A stretch of 64,000 bases of DNA, taken from the NCBI GenBank assembly GCA_964586675.1, contig CAZPHQ010000003.1:124001-188000 (forward strand), given 5' to 3'. The notes below the pieces were generated by a model that did no database searches, was not told where the DNA came from, and was given only the letters and a program-made list of their open reading frames with translations. Of the stretch, positions 52,694 through 62,578 are shown one piece after another. Each line of letters begins with the position of its first letter. Within the stretch, counting starts at the first letter, position 1. A program made the translations under genes and the position numbers. The stretch comes from JADLGH01 sp964586675. Its GTDB lineage: Bacteria; Desulfobacterota_D; UBA1144; Nemesobacterales; UBA2774.

Positions 52694-55600
52694 CTAATTA
52701 CCGCTCACACGGGCAAGGTCGTTTTTGTTCTCTTCAAACGCCGCCATGAGGGCTTCGTCCCCGCTAAGTCCGGCCTGCTGGACTTTTTTAAGGGCTTCAA
52801 GCATTCGCTTGTAATCCTTTGGCATCACCTTCACAAACTTTTCCGACATCGCGGCCCACCGCGCGAGAATGTCCCTGCCCTTCTCGCTATGAGTATATTC
52901 GACGTGCCGCTTTATCATGCTCCTTATCTCTTCGAGGTTCTCTTCGTCCGGCGTTTCGAGCGCGACCATTTCCTTATTGCAGTGAACGGCGAAATCGCCC
53001 TGCTCGTCGAGCACGTAAGCCATCCCGCCCGACATGCCCGCGGCGAAGTTCCTTCCTGTCGGGCCTATAACCAGGACCCGTCCGCCCGTCATGTATTCGC
53101 AGGCGTGGTCGCCGACTCCCTCGACGACAGTATGAACGCCGCTGTTCCTGACGCAGAACCTCTCGCCGGCACGGCCGCGTATATACGCTTCACCACCTGT
53201 CGCGCCGTAAAACGCGACGTTGCCGGTTATGACGTTGTCTTCGGCTTTGAATGTCGACCCCTTCGGCGGATAGACGATTATCTTTCCGCCCGAGAGACCC
53301 TTGCCGATATAGTCGTTGGAATCGCCTTCGAGTATCATCGTCATCGATCTCGGAGCGAAAGCGCCGAAGCTCTGCCCGGCGGAGCCCATGAAATGAAGGC
53401 GTACGGTATCCTCGGGGAGGCCGTCGCTCCCGTATTTGCGGGTGAGCTCGCTGCCGAGTATGGTGCCTACGGTTCTGTTGACGTTCTTTATCGGCAGTAT
53501 GGCCTCGATGTGTTCGCCCTTTTCGAGTGTCGGCTTGCATATGTCGAGGAGCATAGTCACGTCGAGCGCAGCTTCGAGCCCGTGGTCCTGCTGCATCTGG
53601 TTGTAGCGGCCCCAGTCGAGCGGAACGTCCGGCTCGTAGAGAATGTCTGAAAGATCGATGCCCCTTGCCTTCCAGTGGTCGATAACCTTTCTCATTTCGA
53701 GCTTGTCTGTACGGCCGACCATTTCGTTTATAGTCCTGAAGCCGAGCTGGGCCATGATCTCTCTCACTTCTTCAGCTATAAAGCGCATGAAGTTAACGAC
53801 GTGACCCGGGTCGCCGATGAACTTCTTCCGAAGCTCTGGGTTTTGCGTGGCGACGCCCACGGGGCATGTGTCGAGATGGCAGACTCGCATCATGATGCAG
53901 CCGAGGACTATCAGCGGCGCCGTGGCGAAGCCGAACTCCTCGGCCCCTAGAAGCGCCGCTATGATGACGTCCCTTCCTGTCTTCATCTGGCCGTCCGTTT
54001 CGAGGACGACCCTGCTTCTTAAATTGTTGACTAGGAGCGTCTGGTGCGTCTCCGCAAGCCCGAGCTCCCATGGAAGCCCGGCGTGCTGGATGCTGCTCTG
54101 GGGCGAAGCGCCCGTGCCGCCGTCGTAGCCGCTTACGAGTATGACGTCGGCGTGCCCCTTGGCGACGCCCGCGGCTATGGTGCCGACTCCGACTTCGGAG
54201 ACGAGCTTGACGTTAATCCTCGCCCTTCTGTTCGAGTTTTTAAGGTCGTGAATGAGCTCGGCCAAGTCCTCTATGGAATAGATGTCGTGGTGAGGCGGCG
54301 GGGAAATGAGCCCTACGCCCGGCGTCGAGAGCCTGACCTTTGCAATCCAGGGGTAGACCTTCTTGCCGGGGAGCTGGCCGCCCTCGCCGGGCTTCGCCCC
54401 CTGTGCGATCTTTATCTGTATTTCGTCGCTGTTGACGAGGTATTCGCTTGTGACGCCGAATCTTCCGGAGGCAACCTGCTTTATCGCGCTCCTTTTCAGA
54501 TCGCCATTAGCTTCGGGGATGTTGCGAGAAGGGTCTTCCCCTCCCTCTCCCGTGTTGCTCTTGCCGCCAATCCTGTTCATCGCTATGGCGAGGCTCTCGT
54601 GGGCTTCCTGGCTTATAGCGCCGTAAGACATGGCGCCTGTTTTAAACCGCCTGCATATCGATTCGACGGATTCGACCTCGTCCAGAGGAATCGGGTCTGA
54701 TTCGAACTTGAGCTCTAAAAGCCCACGGAGAGTGTGAAGCTCTTTCGACTGGTCGTCGACGAGTGTCGAGAATCTCTTAAATGTTTCATAACTCCCGGAG
54801 CGGCATGCGTTCTGGAGCATGTGAACCGTCTTCGGGTTAAACGCGTGATGCTCGCCGCCGGAGCGCCACTGATACATTCCGCCCGCGTCGAGAGTGAGCG
54901 GGTGCGTGCCCCTTTCCGGGTATGCGGACTGGTGCCGCATGATTATTTCTTTCGTGATTATCTCTATGCCGGCCCCTTTTATTCTCGTCGGGGTCCATGT
55001 GAAGTACTTGTCAACGAACTCGTGGTTAAGGCCTATCGCCTCGAATATCTGCGCGCCGTGGTAGCTCTGGACGGCCGATATGCCTATCTTCGACATCGTT
55101 TTGACGATGCCCTTCACGAGGCTCTTTATGTAATTTTTGACCGCGGTTTTTTTGTCTATGTTCTTGAGAAGCCCTTCTTCGACCATGTCGCCGAGGGTTT
55201 CGTAGGCGAGGTAGGGATTTATCGCGCTTACGCCGTAGCCGACGAGAAGGGCGATGTGGTGCACTTCCCTCGGCTCGCCGGACTCTATAATGAGCGCGAC
55301 CTTGAGCCTGTTGCCGTTACGGATGAGGTGGTGATGAAGCCCGGATGCGGCGAGGAGCGCCGGTATCGGGGCGTTGTTCTCGTCGAACCCCCTGTCTGAG
55401 AGTATGAGGAGGTTCGCACCGTCTTCTATGGCGTCGTCCGCTTTCGTGAAAAGCTCTTTAAGCGCGTCTTCGAGCCCGTCGCTTCCCTCGGCAACCGGAA
55501 AGAGCATCGGAAGCGTTACGGACTTGAAGTCGTGGTTGTCGAGGGCCCTTATGCGCTCAAGCTGCTCGTTGCTGAGTATGGGGCTGTCGAGCTTTATCAT

Positions 55601-57298
55601 CCGGCAGCTTTCCGGTTGAGGGTCGAGTATGTTCCTTTCGGGCCCTATGGTGACCTCTGTAGCCGTGATGAGCTCTTCCCTTATAGCGTCGATAGGCGGG
55701 TTCGTGACCTGCGCGAAGAGCTGCTTGAAGTATTCGTAAAGGAGCCTCGGCTTTTCCGAGAGGACTGCTACGGGCGTGTCCTTCCCCATAGAGCCCACGG
55801 GCTCGGCGGCGTTTGCCGCCATCGGGGCGAGGATCACCCTCAGCTCTTCGAACGTGTAACCGAAAACCTTTTGCCTCTGGAGTATATCTTCGTGAGACGA
55901 CCCTTCCTTGCCGTGCTCGCCGTTTGAGTCCGGAAGGTCGGAGAGGTTGACGAGGTTATCGTCGAGCCACTTCCTGTAGGGCTTTTCGCTGGCAAGCTTG
56001 CCTTTTATCTCGTCGTCCTCGACGATGCGCCCTTCGACGGTGTCGATGAGGAACATCTTCCCCGGCTGGAGCCTTCCCTTGTGGAGTATACGATCCGCCG
56101 GGACTTCGAGAACGCCGACTTCGGAGCCCATTATTACGACGTCGTCCTTCGTGACGTAGTAGCGGGAGGGCCTGAGGCCGTTCCTGTCGAGAACCGCGCC
56201 GACCTTGAAGCCGTCTGTGAATGCTATGGAAGCGGGGCCGTCCCACGGCTCCATGAGGCAGCTGTGGTATTCGTAAAATGCCTTTTTGTCCTCGCTCATA
56301 GTCTCGTGATTGGACCACGGCTCGGGGATCATCATCATGACGGCGTGCTCTATCGGGCGGCCGGCGAGCGTCAGGAATTCGACGCAGTTGTCGAAGTTGG
56401 CCGAGTCGCTGCCGTCGGGCTGTATTATCGGAAATATCCTTTCAAGCTCGGGGCCGAAGAGGTTCGTTTCAAGCACGGCCTCCCGGGCGTGCATCCAGTT
56501 GATGTTTCCCCTGAGCGTGTTTATTTCGCCGTTGTGAATTATATAGCGGTAGGGATGCGACCTGTCCCAGCTGGGGAACGTGTTGGTGCTGAAGCGCGAG
56601 TGAACGAGCGCTATGGCGGATTCCATGTCGGGGTCGCTGAGGTCGGGATAGTAAAGCTCGACCTGCCAGGTCGTGAGCATTCCCTTATATACGAGGGTTT
56701 TATGGGAGAGGCTCGGAATGTAGAAGTATTCCCCTCCCTGCATCCCGGAGAATCTTATCTCGTTCTCCGCCCTCTTTCTGATGAGGTAGAGCTTCCTCTC
56801 GTAGGCCATGCCGCCTGAGAGCTCCGGGCTCCGGGATACGAAAAACTGCATTACCCTGGGCTCGCCTTTACGGGCTGTCTCACCAAGGGAGGAGTTATCC
56901 GTCGGCACTTCGCGCCAGCCGAGGACTTCGAGCCCCTCTTCCTTTATTATCCTTTCCAAAAACGAGATGGCTTCGGCCCTGTCGGCCGCGTCCTGCGGGA
57001 GGAAGACTATGCCGGCCGCATAGCGGCCTTCGGCCGGAAGCTCTATGCCGGATTCCCCGCAGACCTTCTCGAGGAACTTGTGGGGCATCTGCATGAGTAT
57101 GCCCGCGCCGTCGCCGGTATTTGTTTCGCAACCGCACGCTCCCCTGTGCTGTAGGTTCCTCAGCACTGTCAAAGCGTCGGCAACTATGCCGTGCGATTTT
57201 TTTCCCTTGATGTTTACAACGAATCCTATACCGCACGAATCGTGTTCAAATTGAGGGTCGTACAAACCCTGCTTTTTCGGGTAGCCAAAGGGCTTCAT
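52694..57298 (-). CDS. gltB: Glutamate synthase large subunit
   Basis: Forms two glutamate from glutamine and 2-oxoglutarate. The ATG at 57296-57298 (AGGAAGG upstream) gives about 1534 residues; a frame to 57331 exists. A 21-residue propeptide precedes the conserved Cys22 in HDSCGIGF, the glutaminase nucleophile after cleavage. The glutaminase domain runs to about 420. The central and FMN-binding synthase domains follow (GEGGEDPSR, SGYDGGTGASP, CHLDTCPVGVATQ), and the C-terminal beta-helix has repeated GxGxG (GGEAYIRGRAGERFCVRNSG). Confidence 0.97.
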   Translation of the reverse strand: MKPFGYPKKQGLYDPQFEHDSCGIGFVVNIKGKKSHGIVADALTVLRNLQHRGACGCETNTGDGAGILMQMPHKFLEKVCGESGIELPAEGRYAAGIVFLPQDAADRAEAISFLERIIKEEGLEVLGWREVPTDNSSLGETARKGEPRVMQFFVSRSPELSGGMAYERKLYLIRKRAENEIRFSGMQGGEYFYIPSLSHKTLVYKGMLTTWQVELYYPDLSDPDMESAIALVHSRFSTNTFPSWDRSHPYRYIIHNGEINTLRGNINWMHAREAVLETNLFGPELERIFPIIQPDGSDSANFDNCVEFLTLAGRPIEHAVMMMIPEPWSNHETMSEDKKAFYEYHSCLMEPWDGPASIAFTDGFKVGAVLDRNGLRPSRYYVTKDDVVIMGSEVGVLEVPADRILHKGRLQPGKMFLIDTVEGRIVEDDEIKGKLASEKPYRKWLDDNLVNLSDLPDSNGEHGKEGSSHEDILQRQKVFGYTFEELRVILAPMAANAAEPVGSMGKDTPVAVLSEKPRLLYEYFKQLFAQVTNPPIDAIREELITATEVTIGPERNILDPQPESCRMIKLDSPILSNEQLERIRALDNHDFKSVTLPMLFPVAEGSDGLEDALKELFTKADDAIEDGANLLILSDRGFDENNAPIPALLAASGLHHHLIRNGNRLKVALIIESGEPREVHHIALLVGYGVSAINPYLAYETLGDMVEEGLLKNIDKKTAVKNYIKSLVKGIVKTMSKIGISAVQSYHGAQIFEAIGLNHEFVDKYFTWTPTRIKGAGIEIITKEIIMRHQSAYPERGTHPLTLDAGGMYQWRSGGEHHAFNPKTVHMLQNACRSGSYETFKRFSTLVDDQSKELHTLRGLLELKFESDPIPLDEVESVESICRRFKTGAMSYGAISQEAHESLAIAMNRIGGKSNTGEGGEDPSRNIPEANGDLKRSAIKQVASGRFGVTSEYLVNSDEIQIKIAQGAKPGEGGQLPGKKVYPWIAKVRLSTPGVGLISPPPHHDIYSIEDLAELIHDLKNSNRRARINVKLVSEVGVGTIAAGVAKGHADVILVSGYDGGTGASPQSSIQHAGLPWELGLAETHQTLLVNNLRSRVVLETDGQMKTGRDVIIAALLGAEEFGFATAPLIVLGCIMMRVCHLDTCPVGVATQNPELRKKFIGDPGHVVNFMRFIAEEVREIMAQLGFRTINEMVGRTDKLEMRKVIDHWKARGIDLSDILYEPDVPLDWGRYNQMQQDHGLEAALDVTMLLDICKPTLEKGEHIEAILPIKNVNRTVGTILGSELTRKYGSDGLPEDTVRLHFMGSAGQSFGAFAPRSMTMILEGDSNDYIGKGLSGGKIIVYPPKGSTFKAEDNVITGNVAFYGATGGEAYIRGRAGERFCVRNSGVHTVVEGVGDHACEYMTGGRVLVIGPTGRNFAAGMSGGMAYVLDEQGDFAVHCNKEMVALETPDEENLEEIRSMIKRHVEYTHSEKGRDILARWAAMSEKFVKVMPKDYKRMLEALKKVQQAGLSGDEALMAAFEENKNDLARVSGN

Positions 57299-57388
57299 AG
57301 TAATACCTTCCTGAGGTCCCAGTTTTCTCAAAAAACTAAATTAATTCGAAGGATTGACCCGCGGTATAAGCCGATTAACCCAAAATTA

Positions 57389-57416
57389 AGATTAGATGAA
57401 AACAGGCACAAGTCAA
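57389..57416 (-). promoter_or_regulatory. Predicted sigma-70 promoter of gltBD
   Basis: Minus-strand TTGACT (57411-57416), 16 bases, TAATCT (57389-57394), the same -10 as at bioB. It would give a leader of about 85 bases before the gltB ATG. Confidence 0.5.
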
Positions 57417-57494
57417 CACGGGAAAAACTTTCGAGAACCCCGGAGTTTATTATATCATAAAACGGGGTTAAGCGCGAAGACCGGCGGAGATTTT

Positions 57495-59237
57495 CTATTC
57501 CCTGTAGAGATTCGTTATCGGAAAACGGCGGTCCTTTCCGAACGCTCTTGCGGTTATCTTGATTCCGGGCGGCGCCTGGCGGCGCTTGTATTCGTTCCGG
57601 TCGACCATCTTAACAACATCCTTCACCGTGCGCGCCTCGAATCCCAGGGCCACTATCTCGCCGATGCTGAGGTCGTCTTCGACGTAGGCCTTGAGGATAG
57701 GGTCGAGGATGTCGTAGGGCGGAAGGGAGTCCGTGTCGAGCTGGCCCGGACGAAGCTCGGCCGAGGGAGGCTTAGTCAGAATGGCCTCCGGGATTACAGA
57801 CGCGCCCCTCCATTCGTTGTAGTACTCGGAGAGCCTGTAAACGAGTGTCTTGGGAACGTCCTTTATGACTGCGAAGCCGCCGGCCATGTCGCCGTACAGC
57901 GTGCAGTAGCCGACGCTCATCTCGCTCTTGTTGCCTGTCGTGAGGACGAGCCAGCCGAACTTGTTGGAAAGGGCCATCAGGATGTTGCCCCTTATCCTCG
58001 CCTGGAGATTTTCTTCCGTCATATCCGCCCTGTGGCCGGAAAAAACGCCGGACATCATTTCGTTAAAGGCCGAGAACGCTCTTTCGATGGGTATCTCCAG
58101 AAGCTCCATGCCGATGTTCCGCGCGAGCTCTTCGGAATCGGTTACGCTCCCGGGGGAGCTGTAGCGGGACGGCATCGTGACGCCGGTCACGTTTTCTTTT
58201 CCCAGCGCCTCCGAAGCGACGGCGGCGACGAGGGCGGAGTCGATGCCGCCGCTCATGCCTATGACCGCTTTCGTGAAGCCGTTCTTCCTCACATAATCCC
58301 TCGTGCCGAGTACGAGCGCCTTGAAGACCTCTTCAGGGGCGGGGAGGAAATCGTTTATGGTCTGAACGATCCCGGGCTTCGGCGCCTTTTTGGATTTCAC
58401 GCCGGGTATGTCTATGAGCTCCGCTTCCTCGGAGTGAGCCATGAGCGCGAGCTGCTCTTTTCTTCTTCGCGGGTCGTGTATGCGCGACCTGAAGACGCGC
58501 GACGCGTTTATGTCGGCGATTACGAAGTCTTCCTCGAAACCCTTTCCGCGCGCGAGTATCTCTCCACGCTCACCTATGACGACGCTGTGTCCGTCGAATA
58601 TCAGCTCGTCCTGCCCGCCCACTATATTGCAGTAGGCTACGACGACGGAATAGTCCTTAGCGCGCGTGACGAGCATCTGCTCCCTCGCCCTGACCTTCGA
58701 CATATGATACGGCGAGGAGGAGATATTGATTATGAGCTGGGCGCCGCCGAGTACGGACTGCCTTCTCGTCGGGTCGCCCGGGTACCAGATGTCTTCGCAT
58801 ATGTTGACGCCGAATATGACCCCGCCGAGCCTGTATACCGGCACCCTCGTTCCCGACTGGAAGTAGCGGTTCTCGTCGAATACGCCGTAGTTCGGGAGAT
58901 AGTGTTTCCTGTATATGTCGACGAGCTTCCCGTCGTGTAGTATCGCGGCGGCGTTGTAGATGTCGCCGTCCCTGTCGGCGAAGCCGAGGACGACGGTTAT
59001 TCCGCCCGTCGCCTTTCTGACCTCGTCGACGGCTTTCCGGTTATCGCTTATGAAGCTCGGCTTTAAAAGGAGGTCTTCGGGCGGGTAGCCGGTTACGGCG
59101 AGCTCGGGGAAGCAGAGTATATCCACGCCCAGGGCCCTCGCGGACTCGATCTGCGTAACGATTTTATCGACGTTCCCGCCTATATTACCCACGCTCAGAT
59201 TTATCTGGGTAAGCCCTATTCTTAGAGTGTCGGTCAC
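57495..59237 (-). CDS. nadE: Glutamine-dependent NAD+ synthetase
   Basis: Last step of NAD synthesis. 580 residues from a GTG start (59235-59237). The N-terminal carbon-nitrogen hydrolase (glutaminase) domain (about 1-270) has the Glu in FPELAVTGYPPEDLL, Lys in YRKHYLPNYGVFDE and nucleophile Cys in GVNICEDIWYPG. The C-terminal synthetase domain starts near 300 with the P-loop IGMSGGIDSALVAAV and continues with TTGNKSEMSVGYCTLYGD. The ammonia-channel architecture fits the Gln-dependent class, consistent with the nearby glutamine genes. Confidence 0.96.
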   Translation of the reverse strand: MTDTLRIGLTQINLSVGNIGGNVDKIVTQIESARALGVDILCFPELAVTGYPPEDLLLKPSFISDNRKAVDEVRKATGGITVVLGFADRDGDIYNAAAILHDGKLVDIYRKHYLPNYGVFDENRYFQSGTRVPVYRLGGVIFGVNICEDIWYPGDPTRRQSVLGGAQLIINISSSPYHMSKVRAREQMLVTRAKDYSVVVAYCNIVGGQDELIFDGHSVVIGERGEILARGKGFEEDFVIADINASRVFRSRIHDPRRRKEQLALMAHSEEAELIDIPGVKSKKAPKPGIVQTINDFLPAPEEVFKALVLGTRDYVRKNGFTKAVIGMSGGIDSALVAAVASEALGKENVTGVTMPSRYSSPGSVTDSEELARNIGMELLEIPIERAFSAFNEMMSGVFSGHRADMTEENLQARIRGNILMALSNKFGWLVLTTGNKSEMSVGYCTLYGDMAGGFAVIKDVPKTLVYRLSEYYNEWRGASVIPEAILTKPPSAELRPGQLDTDSLPPYDILDPILKAYVEDDLSIGEIVALGFEARTVKDVVKMVDRNEYKRRQAPPGIKITARAFGKDRRFPITNLYRE

Positions 59238-59272
59238 AGCTGTCGGCCCCGTAAAATCATAATACCAAGGTG

Positions 59273-59301
59273 ATTGTAATTATTACAGTATTTTAACGCA
59301 A
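59273..59301 (-). promoter_or_regulatory. Predicted sigma-70 promoter of nadE
   Basis: Minus-strand TTGCGT (59296-59301), 17 bases, TACAAT (59273-59278). The -10 matches five of six positions; the -35 is weak. Confidence 0.45.
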
Positions 59302-59365
59302 CTAGTGCATATGGGGAAACCCGGGCTGAAAAGACCGGGCCGGAGGCGGAAAATAATGAGCTGGA

Positions 59366-59998
59366 TCAGGCGAGCGCGACCGCGATATGTACTATATTCG
59401 CGAGGAAATGAAAGATTATGCTCGCCCACAGGGTTCCGGTGACGAGATAAAGATACCCCATTACGAGCGACGGGAAGAAGGTGAGTATGGCCTGGGCGCA
59501 GGCGGCGGCGCTGTGGTCGCCCCCGATGCAGAGGGTTATGAAATGACCGACGGTGAAAAGGGCACTTACGATCACCACGCTTTTCACTGTGTTCCCAAAC
59601 CTGTGCTGGAGATATCCCCGGAAAAAGACCTCCTCGGGGAGGGCGACGAGGAGGAGCTGCGTCAGTATGAACGAATACGAGAGCCTGTGCACTACGATCG
59701 ACTGCCCGGAATAGAGGCCGTAGCCCCAGACGACTGCCAGGTACGCCGCCAGAAGCAGGGCGGAAACGATGAGCCCGAGAAATATTCCCCTCGGGTGCCA
59801 TTTGAGGTCGCCCGTATCGTGTTTCAGCAAAAACGGCACGGCGAGCATTATGAGCGCCGATACGGATACGACCCATGGCCACGGCAGAAATAATTTCATT
59901 AAGAGTATGGACGCTACGACGAGGGCGTAGACGGCGAGCGGGACGGCGTATACGGGTATGCTGCGACTTTTCATATCGGTAAGGGCGTAAAAATACAT
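59366..59998 (-). CDS. CPBP family intramembrane metalloprotease
   Basis: Membrane protease-like protein of the CPBP (Abi/CAAX) family, 210 residues and about six helices. The family motifs are present: PEEVFFRGYLQHRFG (EExxxR), His in ALFTVGHF and His in SIIFHFLANI. Start as listed is 16 bases after the upstream glycosyltransferase gene's stop; an ATG at 59972-59974 is an alternative. Target unknown. Confidence 0.9.
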   Translation of the reverse strand: MYFYALTDMKSRSIPVYAVPLAVYALVVASILLMKLFLPWPWVVSVSALIMLAVPFLLKHDTGDLKWHPRGIFLGLIVSALLLAAYLAVVWGYGLYSGQSIVVHRLSYSFILTQLLLVALPEEVFFRGYLQHRFGNTVKSVVIVSALFTVGHFITLCIGGDHSAAACAQAILTFFPSLVMGYLYLVTGTLWASIIFHFLANIVHIAVALA

Positions 59999-60014
59999 AA
60001 CCTGCTTGAGAGGG

Positions 60015-61307
60015 TCAATACAGCTTATACCAGCCGATCTTGTTTATGAGGACAACGCCCCAGAGATTGACCAGGACGCTCAGAATTATTAGAAGCTTGT
60101 GGTACCACCTGAGCCTGCCGCCCATGCCGAGAAATGCGAGAATGAGCAGGAACGGGTAGAAATCGAGGGCGTACCTGTAGCCGAACTGGGTCCATCCCGT
60201 GCCGCTCTTTATGAATATGAGAAGCGCTGTCGGGATTATCGCCGCCCAGCAGGCGAGCGCAAGCCTGCTCCTTAGCCCGGCTAAGGGAACAAGAAGAAAC
60301 GCCGGGGTCGTTATGAGGACGGAAAGGCTGGTCATGGAAGGGTAGACGTAGGGCCACCTGTTAATAAATTGAGGAGGTTCCAGAAGAAAGGAATAGAGAT
60401 GGTATTTGATGTATGAGATGCTGAAGAGGCCCTCGTCGAACCAGGGTGACACGCGCTCCTTCGCGGCCGATATGGTATGGAGACTGTAGGCGACATCGAA
60501 TGGCGAGCCGAACCTTATATAGTTGTAGAGGAAGTTGAGAAGAACGAAAATACCCGCCCCGACCGAAAAAAGGACCACGGGTTTCAGCCTCTCGGTCAGC
60601 ACCCCGCGAAGGGGCGACGCGACGCCTTTATCGCTGCGCCCGAAAAACATGACTGCAAAGAACGGGAAGTTCAGTATCGTCGTCAGCCTCGAAAGATAAG
60701 AAGCGCCGAGGCATATGCCCGCCGCGATTGGCCTCTGCTTCGCCGACGCTACGGTGAAGTACACGGCCAGCATCAGAAAGAAGAAGGACGTTATATGGGC
60801 GAGATACCACACAGATCCCACGGAGGCCGTGTACCAGTGGATGGTCCCGAAACCGAAAAGTATGGCCATCCATACGGGAATCTCCCTGTCGTCAGTGAGC
60901 CTTCTGAATGTGAGATAAACGAGGGAGACGTTGATCCCGCCCATGAGAAACGACAGCAGGAGCTGGTTTGTCGATATGCCTGTGAGGGCGACGAACGGTA
61001 CGAGAAGAACGGCCGGCATAGGGGGGTATATGACATACCACTTGCCGCCGCTCCGGACGAGCTCCTCGAAGTAAGAAGGGGCGCCTTCGATGTTCAGCCT
61101 TCCCTTAAGAATTGCATCGGCCAGATATTCGAAGTAATTGAATGGGTTTACAACTTCCGGCCGGCTGAAGTAGTAAGTGAGCGAGCCTGTCAGGAACAAT
61201 ACAAAGGCTGTCAGGGCAGGGGAGAGGGCGTCTGAGCTTTCGGCCGCTTTCCGATTCTCGCCGGTAATATGAGTATCGCGTCGGTCTTCCATTTCCGGAC
61301 CCCGCAT
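60015..61307 (-). CDS. Multi-spanning glycosyltransferase, GT39-like, paralogue 1
   Basis: 430 residues with about 10-11 membrane helices. The first periplasmic loop is YLADAILKGRLNIEG ... VIYPPMPAVLL and the next segments are TGISTNQLLL and FGFGTIHWYTASVG. This is the layout of dolichyl-phosphate-mannose-protein mannosyltransferase-like proteins, which use a polyprenyl-phosphate sugar donor. It has a clear paralogue at 63343 (same SNQ/FGFGTIHW motifs). Acceptor unknown. Upstream of, and probably cotranscribed with, the CPBP gene. Confidence 0.8.
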   Translation of the reverse strand: MRGPEMEDRRDTHITGENRKAAESSDALSPALTAFVLFLTGSLTYYFSRPEVVNPFNYFEYLADAILKGRLNIEGAPSYFEELVRSGGKWYVIYPPMPAVLLVPFVALTGISTNQLLLSFLMGGINVSLVYLTFRRLTDDREIPVWMAILFGFGTIHWYTASVGSVWYLAHITSFFFLMLAVYFTVASAKQRPIAAGICLGASYLSRLTTILNFPFFAVMFFGRSDKGVASPLRGVLTERLKPVVLFSVGAGIFVLLNFLYNYIRFGSPFDVAYSLHTISAAKERVSPWFDEGLFSISYIKYHLYSFLLEPPQFINRWPYVYPSMTSLSVLITTPAFLLVPLAGLRSRLALACWAAIIPTALLIFIKSGTGWTQFGYRYALDFYPFLLILAFLGMGGRLRWYHKLLIILSVLVNLWGVVLINKIGWYKLY

Positions 61308-61390
61308 AATCTATACCCGATGTTTATAAAACTACTCACATGTCATCAAAAACACTATAGAATACCGGATACGGGTGGTAATATAAAAAA

Positions 61391-62491
61391 GTGAAAAATA
61401 AAAGCCCCTTCCTGGATATAAGCCTCGTTATCATATCTTCGATTGCGGCAACATTTTTCTTTTCATTTATCGCGTTCGTGATTATCGAAAACCAGTACCC
61501 GGCGTTCCTCAAGCTCTGGTACACCTGGGACTCTCACCACTACATAAATATCGCCAAGGACTGGTATACGAGCTCGACCTTACGCGAGAGAAATCTTCTG
61601 ATAGTATTTTTCCCCCTCTATCCTCTGCTCATCAAAGCCGCTTCCTTTTTCTTCGGGAGCTACTTATTGTCGGGCTTGATCGTATCGAACCTGGCCTTTG
61701 CCGGGGCCGCCATATACATATACAAGCTCGCAAAACTCGATTACGACGAGGATGACGCCTGGAGGGCGCTCATATACCTGGCCGTCTTTCCGACTGCATA
61801 TTTTCTCCACGCCATATACACGGAAAGTCTTTTCCTCTTCCTGACGATAGCGAGCTTTTATTACGCGAGGAGAGGGAACTGGGCGCTTTCCGGCGCGTTC
61901 GGGCTGCTGGCTTCCGCGACGAGGATAACCGGAATAGTTCTCATACCGGCTCTTATAGTCGAGTACCTGGCGCAGAAGAATTACAAGCTGAGAGAAATCA
62001 GAAAGGACGTTCTCTGGATAGGGCTTACGGCCTTCGGGCTCCTTTTTTATCTCGGAATAAATTACGCCACGTTCGGGGATCCGTTCAAGTTCCTGGAGAT
62101 ACAGAAGGAGCACTGGGGGAAGAAGCTCGACTGGCCATTCAACGGATTTTCACTGACCTATTACACGATGCAGTCGAGGGAGCCGGAGCATGCGCTCCTG
62201 ACCGGCTGGTTCGAGATGTTCTTCGCCGCCCTCGGCTTTGCGCTGTCGATCTACGCGCTTCTCAAGGTGCGCGTTTCATACGGAGTATTCGCCTTGTTAA
62301 GCTGTGTCCTCATGACCTCGACCTGGTACTGGCAGAGCATTCCGAGGTATGTGCTCGTCATATTCCCGGTTTTCCTGTCGCTTTCCCTTCTCGGAAGGCA
62401 GCGGGCTGTCAATTTTATCATCGTTTTTTCCTCGGTTTTGCTCTATGCCATTCTCCTGCTTCAGCTCACAAGATTCAGGTGGGCGTTTTAG
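61391..62491 (+). CDS. PIG-V-like multi-spanning mannosyltransferase
   Basis: 366 residues from a GTG start (61391). About eight membrane helices. The luminal-loop signature WYTWDSHHYINIAKDW and the later FPLYPLLIKAASF and TAYFLHAIYTESLFLFL resemble the PIG-V/GPI-mannosyltransferase-2 superfamily, integral transferases that use polyprenyl-phosphate-mannose. In a bacterium, the acceptor would be a lipid or protein; eukaryotic GPI is not implied. Followed by the DPM1-like synthase. Confidence 0.82.
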   Translation: MKNKSPFLDISLVIISSIAATFFFSFIAFVIIENQYPAFLKLWYTWDSHHYINIAKDWYTSSTLRERNLLIVFFPLYPLLIKAASFFFGSYLLSGLIVSNLAFAGAAIYIYKLAKLDYDEDDAWRALIYLAVFPTAYFLHAIYTESLFLFLTIASFYYARRGNWALSGAFGLLASATRITGIVLIPALIVEYLAQKNYKLREIRKDVLWIGLTAFGLLFYLGINYATFGDPFKFLEIQKEHWGKKLDWPFNGFSLTYYTMQSREPEHALLTGWFEMFFAALGFALSIYALLKVRVSYGVFALLSCVLMTSTWYWQSIPRYVLVIFPVFLSLSLLGRQRAVNFIIVFSSVLLYAILLLQLTRFRWAF

Positions 62492-62578
62492 CAGCCTCTG
62501 CCCGTGCCGCGGGGTTTTAAAAGAATCGGGACACCGTTTAGAAGGAGGAAATTCAATGATATAATTTCCTCCTGACTA

